From positions 930,001 through 994,000 of the forward strand of contig NZ_ACZV01000004.1 of assembly GCF_000176235.1 (NCBI RefSeq): DNA of 64,000 nucleotides. Direction: 5' to 3'. Shown piece after piece: positions 60,422-64,000 of this stretch. Both the position numbers and the translations under genes were made by a program. Origin of the DNA: Vibrio orientalis CIP 102891 = ATCC 33934 (GTDB taxonomy: Bacteria; Pseudomonadota; Gammaproteobacteria; Enterobacterales; Vibrionaceae). Below the pieces are notes generated by a model. The model was not told where the DNA came from. It saw only the letters and a list, made by a program, of their open reading frames with translations, and made no database searches. Numbering within the stretch: the stretch's first letter is position 1; every line of letters begins with the position of its first letter.

Positions 60422-63400
60422 TTAAGAAAACTGCATTTGAGTAAAACGGTATAAATAATGAGGACCACCTGCTTTTGGTCCCGTTCCAGAAAGTCCCTGT
60501 CCACCAAACGGTTGAACACCGACCACCGCACCAACTTGGTCTCGGTTGATATAGCAGTTACCTACTCGAGCGTGCTTTTCAATCCAGCGATAAGTGGTTT
60601 CATTGCGGCTATGAATGCCCATTGTTAGACCAAAGCCCGTGTTGTTTATCTGCTCAACGATTTGCGTCAGCTCACTAGCTTTGAATCGAACGATATGGAG
60701 AATAGGACCAAACTGCTCTTCTTTAAGGCATGAAATATCACGGATTTCAAACGCTGTTGGTGCAACAAAATCGCCATTGTCATGCTCTTCTGTCAGTGTC
60801 AACTGAGCCACTTTTTTCTCGCTGCTTGTCATCGATTCAATATGCGCCAACAGTTTCGCTTTTGCCGTTGCATCGATTACTGGCCCAACATCCGTCGAAT
60901 GCAGATAAGGCTTGCCAACACTCAGTTCCTGCATCGCCCCTTGAATCAAAGTGACAATGCGATCTGCGATATCTTCTTGCACATACAACACGCGGAGTGC
61001 ACTACAACGCTGGCCTGCAGATGCAAATGCAGAGCGAATGACGTCACGAACTACCTGCTCTGGCAACGCGGTACTATCAACGATCATCGCGTTCTGACCA
61101 CCGGTTTCAGCAATAAACGGTACTGGCGCTGCATCACGCTCAGCTAAGGTTTGATTGATTCGCTGCGCTGTCGCTGTTGAACCCGTAAACGCTACGCCAG
61201 CAATTGCCGAATGGGATGTCAATGCAGAACCAATTTCTGCGCCGCGCCCGGTAAGTAGCTGGATGCTACCTGCAGGGAAACCTGCGTCTAACATCAATTC
61301 TACGGCGCGAGCCGCAATCAGCGTCGTTTGCTCAGCAGGTTTTGCCACAACAGTATTACCTGCAACAAGCGCTGCTGAGACTTGACCTAAGAAAATCGCC
61401 AGCGGGAAGTTCCATGGGCTAATACACACAAACACACCACGCCCTTGACGTGACACATTGCGTTGCTGTCCATCAAAGCCAGTGACTGGCAATGAACCAA
61501 GTGCATCCACTTGTTTTGCGTAGTAACGACAGAAGTCGACCGCTTCACGCACTTCATCAATGCTGTCATGAATCGTCTTACCCGCTTCTTGGTGACACAG
61601 CGCAACAAGCTCAGCTAAGTGTTCTTCAAGAAGATCCGCTAGCACGTCTAGTTTTTCAGCGCGAGTCTGTGATGGTGTATTGCTCCAATCGGCGAAAGCA
61701 GCCTCTGCACCGTCAATCGCTTCGGAAACATGATCAAGGGTAGAAAAAGCCACCTGGCCAACATTAATACGGCGATCATAAGGTGCCGTTACTGGCTCTA
61801 CATTCAAGTTTGCCTTGATCATGCTTTCGGCGTGGAACTGACCATTGATGATAGGACCTGCAGTCCATTGTTTATCAAGGAAGCTCTCTACTTCATGTTC
61901 AAATGGCTTTGCTTCACTTTCGATGTCAACGTTGACGCCAACCGAATTTTTACGCTCAGGGAAAACCGCTGGAGGTAATGGAATCTGAGCATTATTTAGC
62001 GTATCGAATGCATTTAGCATATCGACTGGGTGCTCAGTTAGGGTATCTACCGGGCAACGAGCATCGACCAAACGGTGGACAAACGAGCTGTTTGCACCGT
62101 TTTCCAAAAGGCGACGAACAAGGTATGGCAACAGATCTTTATGGCTACCAACTGGCGCATAAATACGTACAGATTGCTGGTATGCTTCCATTGCATGGTT
62201 ATAAAGTGAATCCCCCATGCCGTGTAGGCGTTGGAACTCAAATTCTTTGTGAGCCGCCATCACAGCGATCGACGTCACTGTCTGGGCATTATGACTCGCA
62301 AACTGCGGGAAGATATTTCCGCGCACATTTTCACTCAGTAGGAAACGAGCACAGGCTAGATAAGCAACATCGGTTGCTTCTTTGCGAGTATAAACTGGGT
62401 AATCGCTGTAGCCAGCTTGTTGTGACCACTTAATTTCACTATCCCAGTACGCACCTTTTACCAGACGCAGCGGGATCATATCGCCCTGCTGTTTCGCCAA
62501 GCCATTCAGCCAAACCAAAACAGGCAAGGCGCGCTTTGAGTACGCTTGGACAACTAAACCAAACTTACCCCAGCCTTGAACAAGCTCGCTACGGTATACC
62601 TTCTCAAACAACTTCAAAGATAGCTCTAAGCGATCAACTTCCTCAGCGTCGATCGTAATCGCGACATCCAGCTCTACCGCTCGGCGCAGTAACTGCTGCA
62701 ATGTATCGTATAGCTCAGTCAGTACACGTTGCTCATTCGCCACTTCATAGCGAGGGTGAAGAGCAGATAGCTTAATAGAAACCGATGGGGCTGGACTCTT
62801 GTCTTGTGCATAATCATCCCGACCGACAGCTTCAATGGCCATCAAGTAATCTTTGAAGTACTTGTTCGCGTCTGCTGTGGTTAGAGCCGCTTCACCCAGC
62901 ATATCGTATGAGTATGTGAAGCCTTTATCACGCATTGCGCGACCGTTCTTTTGCGCTTCAGCAATGCTACGGCCCAAGACAAATTGGTGACCCATCACCT
63001 TCATTGCTTGGTGCATCGCTTTACGAATCACTGGCTCAGACATCTTGTTAACTAAGCGATTTACTGCACTGGCTGGGCTTTGAGATTCGTTTTCAGACAA
63101 ACCCACCACTTTACCTGTCAGCATCAGTCCCCAAGTCGAGGCGTTAACAAACACAGAGTCAGAGTTTTTCAGGTGTGACTTCCAATCGGCAACCGTCAGT
63201 TTGTCACGGATAAGCGCATCTGCGGTTGCAGAGTCTGGAATTCGCATTAACGCTTCTGCCAGACACATTAGCAAAATACCTTCTTGGGTATCCAAGCTGT
63301 ATTCCAATAGCAAGGCATCAATCATTTGGATTGATTTTTTGTCCGCTCGAATGACTTCGATTAAGCGAGTGGTTTTATCCGCAATCTGAACTTTTTCGTC

Positions 63401-63541
63401 TTCGGTCGGTACGGCTAGTGGCAGAAGTTGTTCAAGCCATTGTGATTCGTCCACCATATAAAGTGGCGAGATCAACGACCAGAGTTCATTAAGCGGTTGC
63501 TCAACAAACTCAGCGTTTAACACATCAGTCGCTGTAAACAT
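60422..63541 (-). CDS. putA: Bifunctional proline dehydrogenase / P5C dehydrogenase
   Basis: A 1039-residue PutA. The FAD-binding proline dehydrogenase domain covers about 90-460 (KGFTYSYDMLGEAALTTADA, LRLVKGAYWDSEIKWSQQAG). The glutamate-semialdehyde dehydrogenase covers about 540-1035 (CISPWNFPLAIFLGQVSAAL, IAETGGQNAMIVD, SAGQRCSALRVLY with the active Cys). The ribbon-helix-helix DNA-binding domain of E. coli PutA is missing, so it cannot repress its own operon. It oxidises proline to glutamate at the membrane, with substrate channelling. Confidence 0.96.
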   Translation of the reverse strand: MFTATDVLNAEFVEQPLNELWSLISPLYMVDESQWLEQLLPLAVPTEDEKVQIADKTTRLIEVIRADKKSIQMIDALLLEYSLDTQEGILLMCLAEALMRIPDSATADALIRDKLTVADWKSHLKNSDSVFVNASTWGLMLTGKVVGLSENESQSPASAVNRLVNKMSEPVIRKAMHQAMKVMGHQFVLGRSIAEAQKNGRAMRDKGFTYSYDMLGEAALTTADANKYFKDYLMAIEAVGRDDYAQDKSPAPSVSIKLSALHPRYEVANEQRVLTELYDTLQQLLRRAVELDVAITIDAEEVDRLELSLKLFEKVYRSELVQGWGKFGLVVQAYSKRALPVLVWLNGLAKQQGDMIPLRLVKGAYWDSEIKWSQQAGYSDYPVYTRKEATDVAYLACARFLLSENVRGNIFPQFASHNAQTVTSIAVMAAHKEFEFQRLHGMGDSLYNHAMEAYQQSVRIYAPVGSHKDLLPYLVRRLLENGANSSFVHRLVDARCPVDTLTEHPVDMLNAFDTLNNAQIPLPPAVFPERKNSVGVNVDIESEAKPFEHEVESFLDKQWTAGPIINGQFHAESMIKANLNVEPVTAPYDRRINVGQVAFSTLDHVSEAIDGAEAAFADWSNTPSQTRAEKLDVLADLLEEHLAELVALCHQEAGKTIHDSIDEVREAVDFCRYYAKQVDALGSLPVTGFDGQQRNVSRQGRGVFVCISPWNFPLAIFLGQVSAALVAGNTVVAKPAEQTTLIAARAVELMLDAGFPAGSIQLLTGRGAEIGSALTSHSAIAGVAFTGSTATAQRINQTLAERDAAPVPFIAETGGQNAMIVDSTALPEQVVRDVIRSAFASAGQRCSALRVLYVQEDIADRIVTLIQGAMQELSVGKPYLHSTDVGPVIDATAKAKLLAHIESMTSSEKKVAQLTLTEEHDNGDFVAPTAFEIRDISCLKEEQFGPILHIVRFKASELTQIVEQINNTGFGLTMGIHSRNETTYRWIEKHARVGNCYINRDQVGAVVGVQPFGGQGLSGTGPKAGGPHYLYRFTQMQFS

Positions 63542-63727
63542 GCGTTTTCCTCAATCTCACACCTGAAATCATTTCAGGTTTCTACAATGGCTTGCAGTGT
63601 ATTTTGAGCTTGAGAAGATTACTTGTCAAAAACTCCGAGCTTTTTGCTAAAAACTCTGATTATTAACAAAACAAAAACAGAGTCACACTCAAATAGGCAA
63701 TATATTATATGGTTAACGTTATACAAT
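63542..63727. promoter_or_regulatory. Intergenic region upstream of putA
   Basis: About 190 bases before the putA start and after the AraC-type gene stop. It is AT-rich and must hold the putA promoter. TGAAATCATTTCA (63565-63577), a palindromic operator-like sequence, lies 25 bases before the start codon. No confident -35/-10 pair was assigned. Confidence 0.4.
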
Positions 63728-64000
63728 TTAACCGAATTGTTTCTTATAGTGAGAGGGAGACATCCCTTGGAGACGAGAAAAGGTATGAGTGAAAGTACTT
63801 TGCCCAGAGAAACCGGTGAACTCAGCGACCTGACCTAAAGTGAGATTACCTTGTTCAATGAGGTTCTTAGCCATATCGATGCGCTTACCTAATACATACT
63901 GATGAGGGGTAATGCCCATTTGGTCTTTAAACAGAGAGTGGAACTGGCTTTCACCTAAGAAAATGCTACCCGCGAGCTGAGTCACTGAAATTTTCTGACT
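63728..64000 (-). CDS. AraC-family regulator, C-terminal part (window edge)
   Basis: The last 90 codons of an AraC/XylS regulator; the frame is open to the window edge, so the gene starts beyond 64000. Both HTH motifs are visible: LAGSIFLGESQFHSLFKDQM and LGQVAEFTGFSGQSTFTHTF, ending SRLQGMSPSHYKKQFG. It lies upstream of putA in the same direction and is a likely proline-responsive activator of the put operon, since PutA here lacks its own DNA-binding domain. Confidence 0.88.
   Translation of the reverse strand, partial: SQKISVTQLAGSIFLGESQFHSLFKDQMGITPHQYVLGKRIDMAKNLIEQGNLTLGQVAEFTGFSGQSTFTHTFSRLQGMSPSHYKKQFG

Noticed and set aside
61978..62433. Plus-strand ORF inside putA
   Set aside because: Antisense of the proline dehydrogenase domain with no coding character.

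Overview
The window looks like a Vibrio chromosome carrying a large P2-type prophage. Evidence for Vibrio is the prophage architecture, which resembles the Vibrio K139 / Haemophilus HP1 branch of P2-like phages, and a typical Vibrio set of host genes (proline operon with a separate short aldehyde-dehydrogenase-like gene, GlpM, several TPR-GGDEF proteins, a second-type DeoD). The genus call is inference from gene content, not from a marker gene.

Positions 1 to about 35.3 kb are prophage; its left end lies outside the window. From the left: a KilA-N antirepressor-type gene with an overlapping small Icd/Ash-like ORF and a hairpin-rich leader resembling the P1/P4 C4-icd-ant module (1-625, minus); an unknown 206-residue protein; a gene-poor stretch with a candidate cos site and a P2-type Ogr activator box driving a 51-residue gene; then the tail, lysis and head genes on the minus strand (2258-19211), including a tail-assembly gene with a perfect A AAA AAC slippery site. 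Terminase and portal diverge on the plus strand, followed by an Ogr-type zinc-finger activator. A small gene with a LexA box sits next. The replication/early operon (RepA-like HUH endonuclease, a DNA methyltransferase, CII-like regulator, Cox) runs leftward from a CI/Cox switch at 29.1-29.3 kb. CI appears to have lost its autoprotease residues, so the LexA-controlled gene or the KilA-N module may provide induction.

Between CI and the integrase, on the lysogeny strand, lies the most unusual cargo: a PP2C-type phosphatase, a Ser/Thr kinase with a beta-rich tail, and a second, atypical Ser/Thr kinase fused to a cold-shock-like domain (30876-34142), preceded by two perfect 10-bp inverted repeats around a candidate promoter. 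This looks like a phosphorylation-based lysogenic-conversion or anti-phage module. It resembles the TerY-P triad in having PP2C plus kinase but lacks the TerY (vWA) protein.

From 35.4 kb the sequence is chromosomal: L,D-transpeptidase, photolyase and a DUF523/DUF1722 protein (minus); deoD and a transposase-derived zinc-ribbon protein; a pair of TPR proteins, one with a degenerate and one with an intact GGDEF domain; an EamA exporter; a DUF3302/HlyD pair; a third TPR-GGDEF protein; a three-gene ECF transporter; GlpM; a GNAT acetyltransferase; a chemotaxis receptor; a thioesterase; a DUF445 protein; and the proline-use cluster (Lrp-type regulator, putP, detached ALDH-like gene, putA, AraC-type regulator cut by the window end). 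No tRNA, rRNA, CRISPR or insertion sequence was recognised.
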